Positions 29,101 through 37,817 are shown, numbered from the stretch's first letter. The stretch is DNA of 64,000 nucleotides from Aquimarina macrocephali JAMB N27 (GCF_000520995.1 NZ_JACA01000015.1:44534-108533), one strand, 5' to 3'. The notes: generated by a model from the letters alone, not told the origin. A program made the numbers and translations.

Positions 29101-29177
29101 GTATCTCCAGAGGTGTGCCCATACATTTTAGTTACAAAAAGAAATAGGAGTATGATATACTTAAATACTGTTTTCAT
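23118..29177 (-). CDS. Secreted triple LRR-Ig modular protein with YD-like tail (2019 aa)
   Basis: Signal peptide at residues 1-20. Three homologous modules follow, each with a cap (ALWDLYNTTDGPNWKNT... PVCDWFGVTV), a plant-type LRR array (consensus LTGSIPKEIGNLTSLETLxL, 24 residues), a closing FVFSDFEKEH segment, and one Ig domain (Q.ITL...YQWYKDGVAITGAT...GVYHF.A). Rough spans are 37-462 (11 IPxEI repeats), 470-882 (about 10) and 889-1205 (about 6-7). Then come Ig_7-like WY...GGT...YYA domains (~1400-1660), a lectin-like segment, and a tail (~1955-2019: VYDPATQRLMSELDENN, YEYDAEGGLVRIKKE) that is YD-repeat-like. LRR and Ig domains point to surface binding of proteins or glycans. No T9SS sorting domain is seen. 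It sits 49 bp after the 2046-aa gene and 56 bp before the 240-aa gene, so it is probably the adhesive or receptor part of the RHS cluster. Confidence 0.9.
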   Translation of the reverse strand: MKTVFKYIILLFLFVTKMYGHTSGDTSNNLYQISCEVSEIEKQALWDLYNTTDGPNWKNTKENNKPWDVNTPVCDWFGVTVSNGRVNSLNLAANELTRSIPKEIGNLTSLETLQLSHNKLTGSIPKEISNLTSLETLRLNHNELTGAIPKEIGSLISLDYLNLGANELTGSIPKKIDKLTSLGYLYLNDNNLTGSIPEEIGNLISLNVLNLQFNELTGSIPKEIGKLTSLVGLYLYNNKLTGSIPKEIDKLTSLDYLDLGANELTGPIPKEIGKLTSLDFLRLSYNKLTGSIPKEIGKLTSLETLHLPINELTGSIPKEIGNLTSLVGLYLYSNKLTGSIPKEIASIKTLDDLTFSSNNFVFSDFEKEHGVYEMKAYYLYLQQAKVDQVETKNVITGQSITLSTTSLTSPNNSYQWYKDGVAITGATNKNLIITNTTAADTGVYHFRATNSVIDKLTLERHPITLTVTGNDCGVSENEKQALWALYTATDGPNWKNSIENNKTWNLSTPVCDWYGVTVSNGKVVTVRLSNNNLAGHIPSEIEGISYLQNLTISGNENLSGEIPISIGKLINLKQLAIYGNPKLSGSIPKEIGNLTNLTRLTLNQNNLTGTLPVELGNLTKMSSMLIRSNQLTGAIPRELAQIDELWELFLDGNQLTGGLPPEIGRLSNLRHLSLSNNKLTGTIPVEYKGLIKLTYLALSNNELSGVIPSELFSLQLLEKVFLDRNNFEGSIPSGISELSNLERLIINNNHFKGKLPIINSLALEYLSIHYNEFVFSDIEEDHSSYKAKAQNKYRYSPQAKVDQPETKSINTGQSITLTTTALTSTNNSYQWYKDGVAITGATSKDFIISNAADTDAGVYHFRATNTVVNGLALERRPITLTITTEDTCGVSAAEKQALLDLYNATNGANWKNTIVNNKPWDANTPVCDWYGVTVANGNVIRLKLENNELKGLIPKSLQNLTKLNYFNLNKNKLTGSIPGELGKLSSLTHIQLKYNQLNGNIPIELTNLQNLIVLHLSNNQLRGYIPKELSYLKNLKQLVLEHNMLNGSIPKELSNLSNLEHLSLNSNQLSGVIPAEFSGLIKLRNLAIANNQFVFSDFEKEHLTYKKIESYLYSPQAKVDQPETKSVITGQSITLSTTALTSTNNRYQWYKTINGVTTAIPDATSKEYVISSATAADQGIYHFLATNSVITDLTLERHPITITIKNQNNCSSITCEEAVIQALNFLKENDIISFPQVEYTLTDNPAFFETCVDEVFNINNQDTLVWKNISASLGYALQLNGVSIFEVFRSAPGLSDLSIASFSSIDITNVHNAITYLGTDGSLKVMSTTGFLLNCTPKDCVDCPVDTNFCLSGVSEEYPLVEYLVPQGEHIVWYLTETGGTAIKKEEFITTEAEKPAGITYWWDDTSDAVNTRTPLIVKISDNVPVVEEFQSFSKGMQATIGDLKVEGDNVQWYTVPVGGTPLSTDTILENEKTYFAEGSGTPCRAPVIVSIGTLPPEGDGYQVVCEGTTLAELEQKLKIIEGSTIKWYDQQENGSELSATIQVENGVTYYASQVDIYGDISEFRKEIAVNVVIVSPPFVPETLQTFYNNKSHTIADLLAIGYEIRWYDRKIGGTVYADSEELIDGQVYYAEQRSENDCPGIRQGVQVRILEEETPELFGCEKFKPKAGDRYVVNGWVREQGINRVNPDVRLFNDSKESKMFVELLNHLKNRIIDTDPDIYYIPEIYIPQSATQNLDFDPLLAYVNDTQIEERKLTVYGLTLENDTYGHTIGFSFALNKNRTSTFTYLSPKVRRKDSGNGTSPTLTYRYPIRDNKDNMTLTFTDVRVENGQFYMISNFSMLNAGSDTVTLTNVKDSDSKESGINPEVTFYQDEEISGYQPITYLNTLVKITYKDADEGVMDTHGLQFKPQGLVIEGWQQVSGSFTIPVDAHQMTLSLENTSSEVNVYFDDIRFHPYDGNMKTFVYDPATQRLMSELDENNFATFYEYDAEGGLVRIKKETERGVFTIQESRSGNTKATK
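28135..28915 (-). repeat. Tandem near-identical 72-bp repeats encoding the first LRR array
   Basis: Eleven 72-bp units encode the 24-residue LRRs of module 1. They are highly alike at the DNA level: on the plus strand the phrase CCTATTTCTTTAGGGATAGA recurs with few changes. The second and third LRR arrays are much more diverged. Such identity favours slippage or recombination that alters repeat number. Confidence 0.8.
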
Positions 29178-29226
29178 CTATATATTTTTTAATAGTCCTT
29201 TTGGATTATTGAGTAGTTTTATACTG

Positions 29227-32200
29227 TTATAAACTTGATGGAAATAAAGATTTAGCTCCATGCTCTCCCCCACTTCTTAAATTTCTATACCCTACGGGGT
29301 CTAATCTAATAACTGGACTATTATATACTGGAGTAATACCATCTTGATTAAATACTCTAAAATCAACAGCAACGCGATTAGGGCTTTTCCAATAACTTTT
29401 TCTTTGTGCTCTTACTTCAAACTGAATAAATCCTCGCCCTGTGGGGCCTATAGGTATTGAAAATGTTCTTGTAGCTATCCAGAATTTATCTCCATTTACC
29501 GATATCCATGCTCCTCTATTCCCATAACTTTGGGGTATAACCCTGCAAACTACTTCGGTATTTGGAGTTCCTTGAATGGTAAAGGTTGCTTGTTCTCTCC
29601 ACCCATAAAATTGTCCCGATTTCTTTATATCTGTAATAAGCGGTACTGCATTATCATCGCATGAATCTCCAATCCCATCATTATCATAATCGGTTTGAGA
29701 ACGATTATAGGTATATGGGCAATTATCTTCATCGTCCTTCCATCCATCATCATCATAGTCGTTATCTGGTACTAGATCCCCTTGTAATTGAGTGGTCATA
29801 CTGGCTCCATTATTTTTAGGAATCCATAAACTAGTATTTCCAGTATGCGCATGGGTAGTAGAAATAGCTATGCCTTTATCTCCATCGCCTGTCACCTGTT
29901 CTTTAAAACTATAGTGCCCGTCATCTGTATTTAGAAAACTATAATCCTCAAAATTATCTGCCCCCATATAGCGATATTTACTATTGGAAGCTACCGCTAC
30001 TGGTAAAGTAAAATTATATCCATATTGTGCAGATGAGTAGCGATTCAGCGCATCTTTATTTTCTATTTCTACTCCAAAAGGGCTGTATTGCGTTATTTCA
30101 CTAGCAAAGGTCCAGTTATCCTGAGCCTGCTCATGCGATACCCATTTATTATCTATTAGTGTATAGTAAGGAGTAAAATCTTTAAAATATCCTTCTTTTC
30201 TGGTATTTTTTTTGTTTTCTCCTCCTTGCGCTACTCCAATCCTTTCTGTAAGATACGCATAGGATTGTTTTGCTTTCCAATCTCCTTTTACATTATATAA
30301 ATATGGATTAAACCCATACTCTTCTATATTTAAATCTGCCAACTGGTCTGAATCCGGAGTGGCAAAAGGAATACTTTCTAATCCATTTTCACACTGGCAG
30401 TTCCAGAAATCATCATACGCTACAGCGCTACCATTTATAATCTTTAACTGATCTGTTGGACTGCTATCCCCAGGTTGGTAAAAACTCTGATCTGTAATTT
30501 GATTTATCCTGTTTCCATTTTTACCTTTTAATGGGTTTTTCATCATCGTTATCGAGCTCATCTTTGCTTGCTGTAGGTTTCTGTATCCCGAACGCACTAC
30601 TTTGAATTTCACTTTTTCTGGTATGGTTTTAGCACTTTTGTTAACTACTAACCCTTTATCATCCATTAGTAATACTGCTGTTTGGGTATCGTTAAAACCT
30701 ACCACCCACAATCGTTCTTCTGTATCTTTACCGTAAGATGCTAAAATTTCATCTCCCAACGTAAAGTGTTTTTTCACATTAGGTAATGTAAAATAATCTC
30801 CAGATGGAGTTAACACTCCTTTATTTCCCAAATTTTTGGTGGCTTGCCCCATTCTATCATGACTCCAATACGCAGGGAAATCAAAATTGTAATAACTATC
30901 ATCAAACTCATTTACTGTTTTGGTCAGCAACACTTCTCCTGTTTCTGCATCCCAGGCTTCATTAGTTGTCGAAACTTTAGAACCTAAATCGGTTGCAATC
31001 TTTTCTTTTAGAATTCCTGTTTGATGCACTACTTTAGTCGTTATAGCACTATGTGCTATATTTTCATGTTCATTATAAGTAGGGAAAACAGTAAAAACAT
31101 AAAGTACAAATATGGGAATGAAAATAGCAACTCCATTTACATTTACTCCTGCAGATTTAGAATTTGAATAACTCTCTCTGAAATCATTAATAACATCATA
31201 ATCTATCCCAATCTGTTGATTATTTTGTATAGTCCCATCTTTATAAATTATAGGAACGGTATTATTTAATTTACTGTCGTCTAATGCATCTGTGTGATAT
31301 TTATATATTACAGAAGATATAGGTTTATCCATACCTTCCTGATATACATATTGCCCCTTTTGTTTACCGTCCATATCATTGGTATGTACTGCATACCCTT
31401 GGGTCATCGTAAATTCATTTTTAACAATTATTGGCGCTCCAAAAAGTCCCCCTATCAATTGTTTTAATATATTATTCTGATTACTAGGGAATCGTTTATC
31501 CATATCGGTATAATCTACCTTGGTAGGAAAATCTCTGGAGGTGTAATGTTCTGTAACTACCTTACCTGTAGCATGTCTAGTTATATCTTTATGTTTTAAG
31601 TTTTTTACAGTTACTCTAGCATAAGTTACTTTTGCATGAGGAAAAAATGCTTTCCCAAAAGGTTTTTCTACATAGCTAACTTCACGAGGTGCTATCAATC
31701 GTTTTCCTTGGTCATAAAATGGCTGTACAAAAGGATTTTCTGCACTATCATTAGGTTCAAAAGTTGCAACCCCACTAGTAGTTCCATCTTCTAAGGTATA
31801 GTCATAGGTTTGACCATAGGTTTGGGATTCATTTCCACCCATTTTATCCCATTGGTCGGTCATAACTAGTTGTTTCACTCTTACTCCTCCTCCTAATTTT
31901 CTTTTATTTGGTACAGATAATCGAATCCAAGATTTTTGAGGGACAAAACGTTGAGCACATAAATGAGAATTACTTCTTAATTTTCCGTTAGGGCCTGAAA
32001 ATATTTGTCCAATAGCACCAATACTAGAAATTAGTTTTTTAGCAATACTCCCTGCACTTTCTTGTGCCCCATAATCTGCTCCAAGTTCATCATAGACTAC
32101 GCGGTTTAAATATTTTCGACCAAAATACCATCCTGCTTTAGAAATTGGGTTAACTTTCATTCCGCCATCTACTCCTCCTTCCATCTCACTATGTTTCATG

Positions 32201-35200
32201 GGGATTGAAGCATATATTTTTCCATTAGCTGCTTTAAACACCTTTGGCTCTCCTTCTCTTTCAAGATAACCTGTTACATAATCAAAATCTGTTTGACTAG
32301 CCCCTATGGCACCTGCCTTAGTCATATTTACCAAAAACCTAAAGTATATTGGCTTTTGTTCCTGCCCCTTTAGATATTTTGATCTAAAATCTACATTAAC
32401 ATCATTTTCATTGGGTAATTCTACATATAAATATTTGGCTTCTCCTATAGCTCCTTTATACAAAATTTGATTGGCTTTAGGATTTGATGTTGTTGAATTA
32501 TCTTTATTACCTACCCCCACTACTTTAAACATCTGCATAGGATCTTTATCCTGTACATATTGATAATCATCACTTTCATAACTTAATGACAAAGTTCCTC
32601 CAGATGGTAAACCAATATCGGTCAATGACCAAGCTGCGGTGTATTGATCTTGTAGTGCCTTATCGGTTTGATTTACAAAAGGAAATTCTGGTGCGGTTAG
32701 CGTAGTATCTGTTGGGGTACAACTCCCTTTATTAGGTTTATAATTACCCCAAACATCATATGATTTAAGGTTATAATCGGGGTTGGCTTCATTATATTCA
32801 AAAGTATAAGGAGTGTATTTTCCCATTTTAGACCCTCTATATGTAAAATACACTTTTTTAAGGGTTAGTTTTCCTTTATTTTTTTTCTCTCCTTTCTCAT
32901 CAAAATAATCTAATTCATTATCATCGAGAGTACCTTCAAAATTATTTTCAACTTTCTGGCATTGAGAGTAATCATACACAAAATGCGCAGTTTTTATAGG
33001 AGTTAATTGTTGTATTGTTGGATCATTTGAATCGTCATCATCTTCTAAATCTTTCTTATATTTTTCGTATTCAGGTTTAGCATATAATCTAATTTGATCA
33101 ATTTTGTACATATACTGTCCTGCAACTGGTTCTCCTCCATTATGATCTTTTACTCCTCTGGCATCCTTACGTTTGGATAAATCAAAAACTGCTACATGAG
33201 TTTTGGTTGTGATTTTACGAATGTATTTGATTTCCTTCTCGCCATAGATATAACTTCCTTTTTGATCTAATCTATGCGAATTGAGTCCTGCATTATAAGA
33301 AGCTTCTTTATGACCATAAGGAATTCTCCATCGATAAGGATCTTTTTCTTTTGCCTCATACTCAAACAAGGTATAACTTCCTAAATCGTCCTCTGTAGGA
33401 CCATCTCCTGATCTATCTTCATAATCTGCAGATAAAACCGAAGACAATAAATAGGTATGCGCATACGCTGGGGTTTCTACCTTATCATAAAAATGATCTA
33501 TCCCACTGGTATTGTTAACCGTATTTTCGTTAGTGTTATTAGTATTATATTTAACAATTCCCTTTACACAATCATATTGAGTAGAATTGGTAGCAAAAGT
33601 TACTTCTTGCTTTTTAATATTGTAAGCCGTTTCTCCAAAAACATACGTAGCTCCATCAGGTTTTAGTACTCGAAGTTGTGCTGTATGATGATCTTTTGCA
33701 TATGTACTAATCCGATCTTTATAGTAGGAGTCTTTATAGAGAGCTTTAACTTCTTTTTTTGTTAATTTTTGAACAGCTTGATTACGAACATCTCTTTTTG
33801 TTCTTTTAAAATTGTTTTGGAAACCTAATTCTTTATCATATTTTGGTTTTTGAGATACTGGATCATAGGTTTTTATTCTAAATTTAGTATCTGCATAGCT
33901 ATTAAATCCACCTCCACCAATTTTTAAAGCAATTGGTGAATCTGCTCCTAAACGTTCTTTATAGAATTCTGCTTCCTGATCTACTTTAGAAGTTCCTACA
34001 TATTTAAAATATACGGGTTCGTTATCTACTGCTTGATTTGGAGCATTTTCGTTTTCATTTTTTAAATATTTTGAAGCATTAGTTTTCCATACACCTGTAT
34101 GACTTTTAGAGGGTGAGATTACATAATTACCTCCTAAATGAAACCCTGTACCTGCTTCTATTTCACCACCTAAACTAAACCCTAAACTCTCATCTTTAAC
34201 ATATTCGTCATAAATTTGACCAATCTGTGTTCTGTGCGGACGAAACATACCCCCTATTCCTTGTGCATTAACGCTATACAGATCATACGTATAGTTGGTA
34301 TATGGTAATGCTAGTAAACTCTTACTAATTTCCCGATCATTTTCTCTATTATAATCTAATACATCATGAGAACTTGCTTGTCCTGTATGTTCATATCCAT
34401 ATGCTTTTTCTACTTTTTGCTTATCTTTTATTTTTTGAACTGAAGCGGAAGCATTTAACTCGACTTCTCCATCCAACCCCCATGCATCTACTCCTACAGA
34501 AACCGAAAAATTAACATTATAATCCTGAAAAGCGGTTCGTTTTCTGGGAGTTACAGTTATATCAGAAAAAGAAAGACTTCCTGATGTCCCTCCATATGCT
34601 TTATCAAATTTAAGTGCTCTCTTATCTTCTTGATGTCCGTAGGACGCTCCTAAGTTAAATGATGACAATCCTTTATTAGAATTAAAAGATATTCCTGCAT
34701 TCAATTTCCCATATAAAGCCTGTCCATCTACATATCCTACACCTTTTTTAGCACTTATATTTGGTGAAATCGTTGCCCCATCTAAGACAGAGGTTTGTAC
34801 ATTCATCCCCACGCTTACATTATCTGATACTGCAAAAGATAATCCATAAGAAGGTTTGAAAGTAATCCCATGATAATTACTATACTGGATACCTAATCCT
34901 AGTGAAGCATTTACATAATCCCCTGTTTCTAATCCGAACACTTGTGGTTCTACGCCAACATTAAGCCCTACGGTTACATGTTTTTTTAGATTTTTTTCAT
35001 AATGCAGTGTATCTCCTTTAAAGTCATCAGGAATTCCTCGTACCTGCCTTTTAATTTGTCCTACATTAAGATTCCATCCCAAACCTACCCAACTGGCTTC
35101 TTGATCCATCATTACTCCTGAATCATAAGCAAGATTTAAAGGGTAACCTCCTACATCCATAATTGGGATATTATAGTTAAAATCTCCGCTGGTTAAATCT

Positions 35201-35367
35201 ACCATATCTGATGTACCAATAGGAGTAAAAGAATTAAACTCTGGCTGTGAAGGACCACTGGTTAAAGCATATAGAAACGTAGGCTGAATTATAGTAACTA
35301 CAAGTTGTATTGCCAAATAAGTTGCCAGAATTTTTGATGTTTTGCTTTCTCTAATTTTTTGAATCAT
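29227..35367 (-). CDS. Secreted 2046-aa N-terminal component of the RHS cluster
   Basis: Residues 1-36 contain a signal-like hydrophobic segment (ILATYLAIQLVVTIIQPTF). The next segment is a hallmark of Bacteroidetes RHS-linked proteins: GPSQPEFNSFTPIGTSDMV, DLTSGDFNYNIPIMDVGGYP, MDQEASWVGLGWNLNVGQI. Residues ~60-330 are beta-rich repeats with porin-like alternation. Long SpvB/YD-like regions follow. Near the C-terminus (about 1867-1904) is a calcium-binding thrombospondin type 3 stretch (DYDDDGWKDDEDNCP, DYDNDGIGDSCDDN), then a beta-sandwich. This protein resembles the SpvB/TcB-like partner that forms part of an RHS shell in toxin complexes; the likeness is partial and inferred. It is the first gene of the cluster, with 534 bp of upstream DNA that must hold the promoter. 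Confidence 0.85.
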   Translation of the reverse strand: MIQKIRESKTSKILATYLAIQLVVTIIQPTFLYALTSGPSQPEFNSFTPIGTSDMVDLTSGDFNYNIPIMDVGGYPLNLAYDSGVMMDQEASWVGLGWNLNVGQIKRQVRGIPDDFKGDTLHYEKNLKKHVTVGLNVGVEPQVFGLETGDYVNASLGLGIQYSNYHGITFKPSYGLSFAVSDNVSVGMNVQTSVLDGATISPNISAKKGVGYVDGQALYGKLNAGISFNSNKGLSSFNLGASYGHQEDKRALKFDKAYGGTSGSLSFSDITVTPRKRTAFQDYNVNFSVSVGVDAWGLDGEVELNASASVQKIKDKQKVEKAYGYEHTGQASSHDVLDYNRENDREISKSLLALPYTNYTYDLYSVNAQGIGGMFRPHRTQIGQIYDEYVKDESLGFSLGGEIEAGTGFHLGGNYVISPSKSHTGVWKTNASKYLKNENENAPNQAVDNEPVYFKYVGTSKVDQEAEFYKERLGADSPIALKIGGGGFNSYADTKFRIKTYDPVSQKPKYDKELGFQNNFKRTKRDVRNQAVQKLTKKEVKALYKDSYYKDRISTYAKDHHTAQLRVLKPDGATYVFGETAYNIKKQEVTFATNSTQYDCVKGIVKYNTNNTNENTVNNTSGIDHFYDKVETPAYAHTYLLSSVLSADYEDRSGDGPTEDDLGSYTLFEYEAKEKDPYRWRIPYGHKEASYNAGLNSHRLDQKGSYIYGEKEIKYIRKITTKTHVAVFDLSKRKDARGVKDHNGGEPVAGQYMYKIDQIRLYAKPEYEKYKKDLEDDDDSNDPTIQQLTPIKTAHFVYDYSQCQKVENNFEGTLDDNELDYFDEKGEKKNKGKLTLKKVYFTYRGSKMGKYTPYTFEYNEANPDYNLKSYDVWGNYKPNKGSCTPTDTTLTAPEFPFVNQTDKALQDQYTAAWSLTDIGLPSGGTLSLSYESDDYQYVQDKDPMQMFKVVGVGNKDNSTTSNPKANQILYKGAIGEAKYLYVELPNENDVNVDFRSKYLKGQEQKPIYFRFLVNMTKAGAIGASQTDFDYVTGYLEREGEPKVFKAANGKIYASIPMKHSEMEGGVDGGMKVNPISKAGWYFGRKYLNRVVYDELGADYGAQESAGSIAKKLISSIGAIGQIFSGPNGKLRSNSHLCAQRFVPQKSWIRLSVPNKRKLGGGVRVKQLVMTDQWDKMGGNESQTYGQTYDYTLEDGTTSGVATFEPNDSAENPFVQPFYDQGKRLIAPREVSYVEKPFGKAFFPHAKVTYARVTVKNLKHKDITRHATGKVVTEHYTSRDFPTKVDYTDMDKRFPSNQNNILKQLIGGLFGAPIIVKNEFTMTQGYAVHTNDMDGKQKGQYVYQEGMDKPISSVIYKYHTDALDDSKLNNTVPIIYKDGTIQNNQQIGIDYDVINDFRESYSNSKSAGVNVNGVAIFIPIFVLYVFTVFPTYNEHENIAHSAITTKVVHQTGILKEKIATDLGSKVSTTNEAWDAETGEVLLTKTVNEFDDSYYNFDFPAYWSHDRMGQATKNLGNKGVLTPSGDYFTLPNVKKHFTLGDEILASYGKDTEERLWVVGFNDTQTAVLLMDDKGLVVNKSAKTIPEKVKFKVVRSGYRNLQQAKMSSITMMKNPLKGKNGNRINQITDQSFYQPGDSSPTDQLKIINGSAVAYDDFWNCQCENGLESIPFATPDSDQLADLNIEEYGFNPYLYNVKGDWKAKQSYAYLTERIGVAQGGENKKNTRKEGYFKDFTPYYTLIDNKWVSHEQAQDNWTFASEITQYSPFGVEIENKDALNRYSSAQYGYNFTLPVAVASNSKYRYMGADNFEDYSFLNTDDGHYSFKEQVTGDGDKGIAISTTHAHTGNTSLWIPKNNGASMTTQLQGDLVPDNDYDDDGWKDDEDNCPYTYNRSQTDYDNDGIGDSCDDNAVPLITDIKKSGQFYGWREQATFTIQGTPNTEVVCRVIPQSYGNRGAWISVNGDKFWIATRTFSIPIGPTGRGFIQFEVRAQRKSYWKSPNRVAVDFRVFNQDGITPVYNSPVIRLDPVGYRNLRSGGEHGAKSLFPSSL

Positions 35368-35901
35368 AATGGTTCTTATAAAATCTTATAAACCTTAAAT
35401 ATTTATTCGTTCTTATTTTTTTGGAAAACACTATACTATCCAACCACAATACCTTATAAAATATATTATATAAAGAAGTGCTTGTAACTTCGTTTCTCGA
35501 TAAACTAAAGGATTCTTACTCTTTTTCCAAAAGCGAATATACTTTGGTATATATGGTATTAAAATCGCAAGTAGTTAAGATTTATAAATATTACCCTATA
35601 TATTACTAAATCTCAACTTATAAACTCAGCTTCCTGTTACTATCAGAACCCTTTGTTACACAAAGAGTTTAAGAATCAAACATTAAAACAAACCACAAAA
35701 TCATGAAGTCATTTCTTAAAAAAAAAGCATGGCATGTCTATTTATGAATAAACATCTAAAAAGATGTAAAAATCAAAATATTTATGTGATTTAGAGTTTT
35801 ATAATTATAAATTATTACCATAAATAAATTATAAAAAACATGAAAATTTCTTGTTGTATTCTTTCCTAATTCTATTAATTTTGTCCTGAATTTTACCTTA
35901 T
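35368..35901. other. Intergenic region between the RHS cluster and the divergent TPR/AraC regulator
   Basis: 534 bp of AT-rich DNA with no gene I can support. It must contain the promoter of the 24-kb minus-strand cluster, but I found no clean TAnnTTTG there. Near 35577-35622 is an imperfect inverted repeat (GTTAAGATTTATAAATATTA versus the complement of TATATTACTAAATCTCAAC), a possible operator. A 14-codon frame at 35703 is discussed among the rejected items. Confidence 0.4.
35854..35883 (+). promoter_or_regulatory. Promoter of the TPR/AraC regulator gene
   Basis: TTG at 35854-35856, 19 bp, then TAATTTTG (35876-35883), which fits TAnnTTTG. It ends 18 bp before the ATG at 35902. Confidence 0.5.
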
Positions 35902-37608
35902 ATGAAATTACTTTACCTTGTATTCTTTTTGATTTTTTCTGCTTACTCACAAACTCCATCTAAACCATACTCTTTTTGGTTAAATAAAACAAATGATTTT
36001 TACAGAATACATAATGACAGTACACTATTTTATGCTAAAAAAATGCAATTGTATGCTGATTCTCCTTGTGATTATCTAAATGGATTGATGTTTGAAGCGA
36101 ATGCTATTTATTTTAAAAGAGATTGTAGTAAATCTAAAGAGGTATCCTTAAAAATTCTAAAAAAATTAAATACTGAAGATTCTACCTTGTATAAAAGTTG
36201 TTTTTTTTATATTAAATCTCATGTGCTTGGGCGTCTTTCTTATATAGAAAAATGTTTAGGAGATTACTCTAAAGCTCTAAAATACATAGAGCAAAATGAA
36301 AATTTATGTAAAAAGAATAATTTCTATTCTGAAAAATATAAACTAGCATTACAATATCAAACTGCTTTAATTTATATAGAACTTGAAAAATACGAATCTG
36401 CGATTAAATTATTAAGCCCGCTAAAAAATATCTCGACTGTAAATGAAAACAAATTAACTCTTCCTAGTATAAATGTTGCATTAGGAGATTCCTATTTAAA
36501 ATCTTATGAGAAATTTCTTAAACCAAATTTTCTGGATTCTGCCAAAACATATTATAAAAAACATTATAAATCGGCTATCCAAATAGAACAGCAAACGAAT
36601 CACACTCAGAAATTATTTGATATAAAAATGGGGGTTATTGCATTACATCAACAAAAATACGAGCATGCATTATCTCTTTTAAGAAAAGCAAAAAAAATAA
36701 AACTTACTGAGGAAAAACATTTTACAAATCAAGAAACATATCTTTATCTAGCTAAAGCATTTTATAATCTAAATCGTCAAGACTCTTGTTTGTATTATGG
36801 AAACCTATTTCTAGAAAAAAACATATTACATCCAAGAAACAATAATCTACGATTAAAAGGGTATACTATATTGGCCAATTCTTATAATAAAACGAAACAA
36901 TTAGAAAAAGCTTACAAATACTCTACCTTAGCATTATCTGAAATTAAAAAGTTAGATACTCTTAAAATTAACGGAATCGAACAGTTAAGTTTTATTGCTT
37001 TAAAAAAAATAAACAATACCAATCAAGTACTTTTAAACCAGAAGAAAAACAGATGGTTTATTTATAAAATATTTTTCATTCTTTTATCTATTTTTTTACT
37101 AGTTGTACTAATTCGCTCTTATATTTTACGAACAAAAACAGATAAAAAATATCAAGCTCTTATTTCTCTTGAAGCAGAAAAAAAAATACCTACTCCGCAA
37201 TCTACAGAAAATAATAGTGCTCCAAAAATTGCTATTCGAGAAGATATTATTAATAAAATTATTTCGGGTTTAGATGAGCTAGAGTTACAAAAAGCCTTTT
37301 TAAACCCTGAATTTAGCTTGAAATATGTAGCAAGTAAACTAGACAGTAACACCTCTTACATATCAAAAATTATTAACTCTCATACAGGAGTTTCTTTTAC
37401 AGAGCACACCAACAATCTTCGTATTCAATACATTACAAAAAGCCTTACAGAAAATCCAGAATTACGAAAACATTCTTTAGATGCAATTGCAAAAGATTTT
37501 GGATATTCTAGTGCTTCTTCTTTCTCAAAAATTTTCAAAAAAACCGTTGGCATGAACCCCTCATATTTCATTAAGAAATTAATTGAAGAAGATGATAAAA
37601 ATTGCTGA
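35902..37608 (+). CDS. Membrane-spanning TPR sensor with AraC-type HTH domain
   Basis: 568 aa. An N-terminal signal sequence (residues 1-16, FSAYSQ) exports residues ~17-380, which form helical TPR-like repeats (A.K...YADS, ALKYIEQNENLCKKN, ALSLLRKAKKI). One transmembrane helix (about 384-408, FFILLSIFLLVVLI) leads to a cytosolic linker and a C-terminal AraC/XylS HTH domain (about 445-560: FSLKYVASKLDSNTSYISKII, LDAIAKDFGYSSASSFSKIF). This is the one-component membrane regulator layout frequent in Flavobacteria: periplasmic sensing, direct DNA binding. It is divergent from the RHS cluster and next to the integrase. It may control the RHS operon, but that is inference from position only. Confidence 0.9.
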   Translation: MKLLYLVFFLIFSAYSQTPSKPYSFWLNKTNDFYRIHNDSTLFYAKKMQLYADSPCDYLNGLMFEANAIYFKRDCSKSKEVSLKILKKLNTEDSTLYKSCFFYIKSHVLGRLSYIEKCLGDYSKALKYIEQNENLCKKNNFYSEKYKLALQYQTALIYIELEKYESAIKLLSPLKNISTVNENKLTLPSINVALGDSYLKSYEKFLKPNFLDSAKTYYKKHYKSAIQIEQQTNHTQKLFDIKMGVIALHQQKYEHALSLLRKAKKIKLTEEKHFTNQETYLYLAKAFYNLNRQDSCLYYGNLFLEKNILHPRNNNLRLKGYTILANSYNKTKQLEKAYKYSTLALSEIKKLDTLKINGIEQLSFIALKKINNTNQVLLNQKKNRWFIYKIFFILLSIFLLVVLIRSYILRTKTDKKYQALISLEAEKKIPTPQSTENNSAPKIAIREDIINKIISGLDELELQKAFLNPEFSLKYVASKLDSNTSYISKIINSHTGVSFTEHTNNLRIQYITKSLTENPELRKHSLDAIAKDFGYSSASSFSKIFKKTVGMNPSYFIKKLIEEDDKNC

Positions 37609-37780
37609 TATATCCGAAAATAATTGATTTTCTTTTCCAAAAAATTCAAACATCATAACGAACTATCAAAAAAACATATTAAATCATAATTATCAGTAGT
37701 TTACAAAAGTTATTGAATAAAATAAAATTACCAAAATCATCTGTTTTATGTGCTTTTTTGCTTATTATTGTGCTGTAATT

Positions 37781-37803
37781 GTGCCTTTTGATTCTAAAGG
37801 CAC
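37781..37803. repeat. Inverted repeat next to the integrase start
   Basis: GTGCCTTT (37781-37788) and AAAGGCAC (37796-37803), followed by A8. Just upstream a short direct repeat ATTGTGC occurs at about 37767 and 37778. It may be an integrase arm-type or core site, or a leader hairpin; the sequence alone cannot tell. Confidence 0.4.
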
Positions 37804-37817
37804 AAAAAAAATGCATC

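Noticed and set aside
35703..35747. 14-codon frame (MKSFLKKKAWHVYL) between RHS cluster and regulator
   Set aside because: The context before the ATG looks leader-like, but 14 residues of Lys-rich sequence are too little to support a gene.
35756..35959. 67-aa minus-strand frame over the regulator start
   Set aside because: It overlaps the promoter and start of a clear gene; basic, low-complexity translation of AT-rich DNA.
37779..37817. TTG start upstream of the integrase
   Set aside because: It would place the inverted repeat inside the coding region; the ATG at 37818 begins the conserved arm-binding domain.
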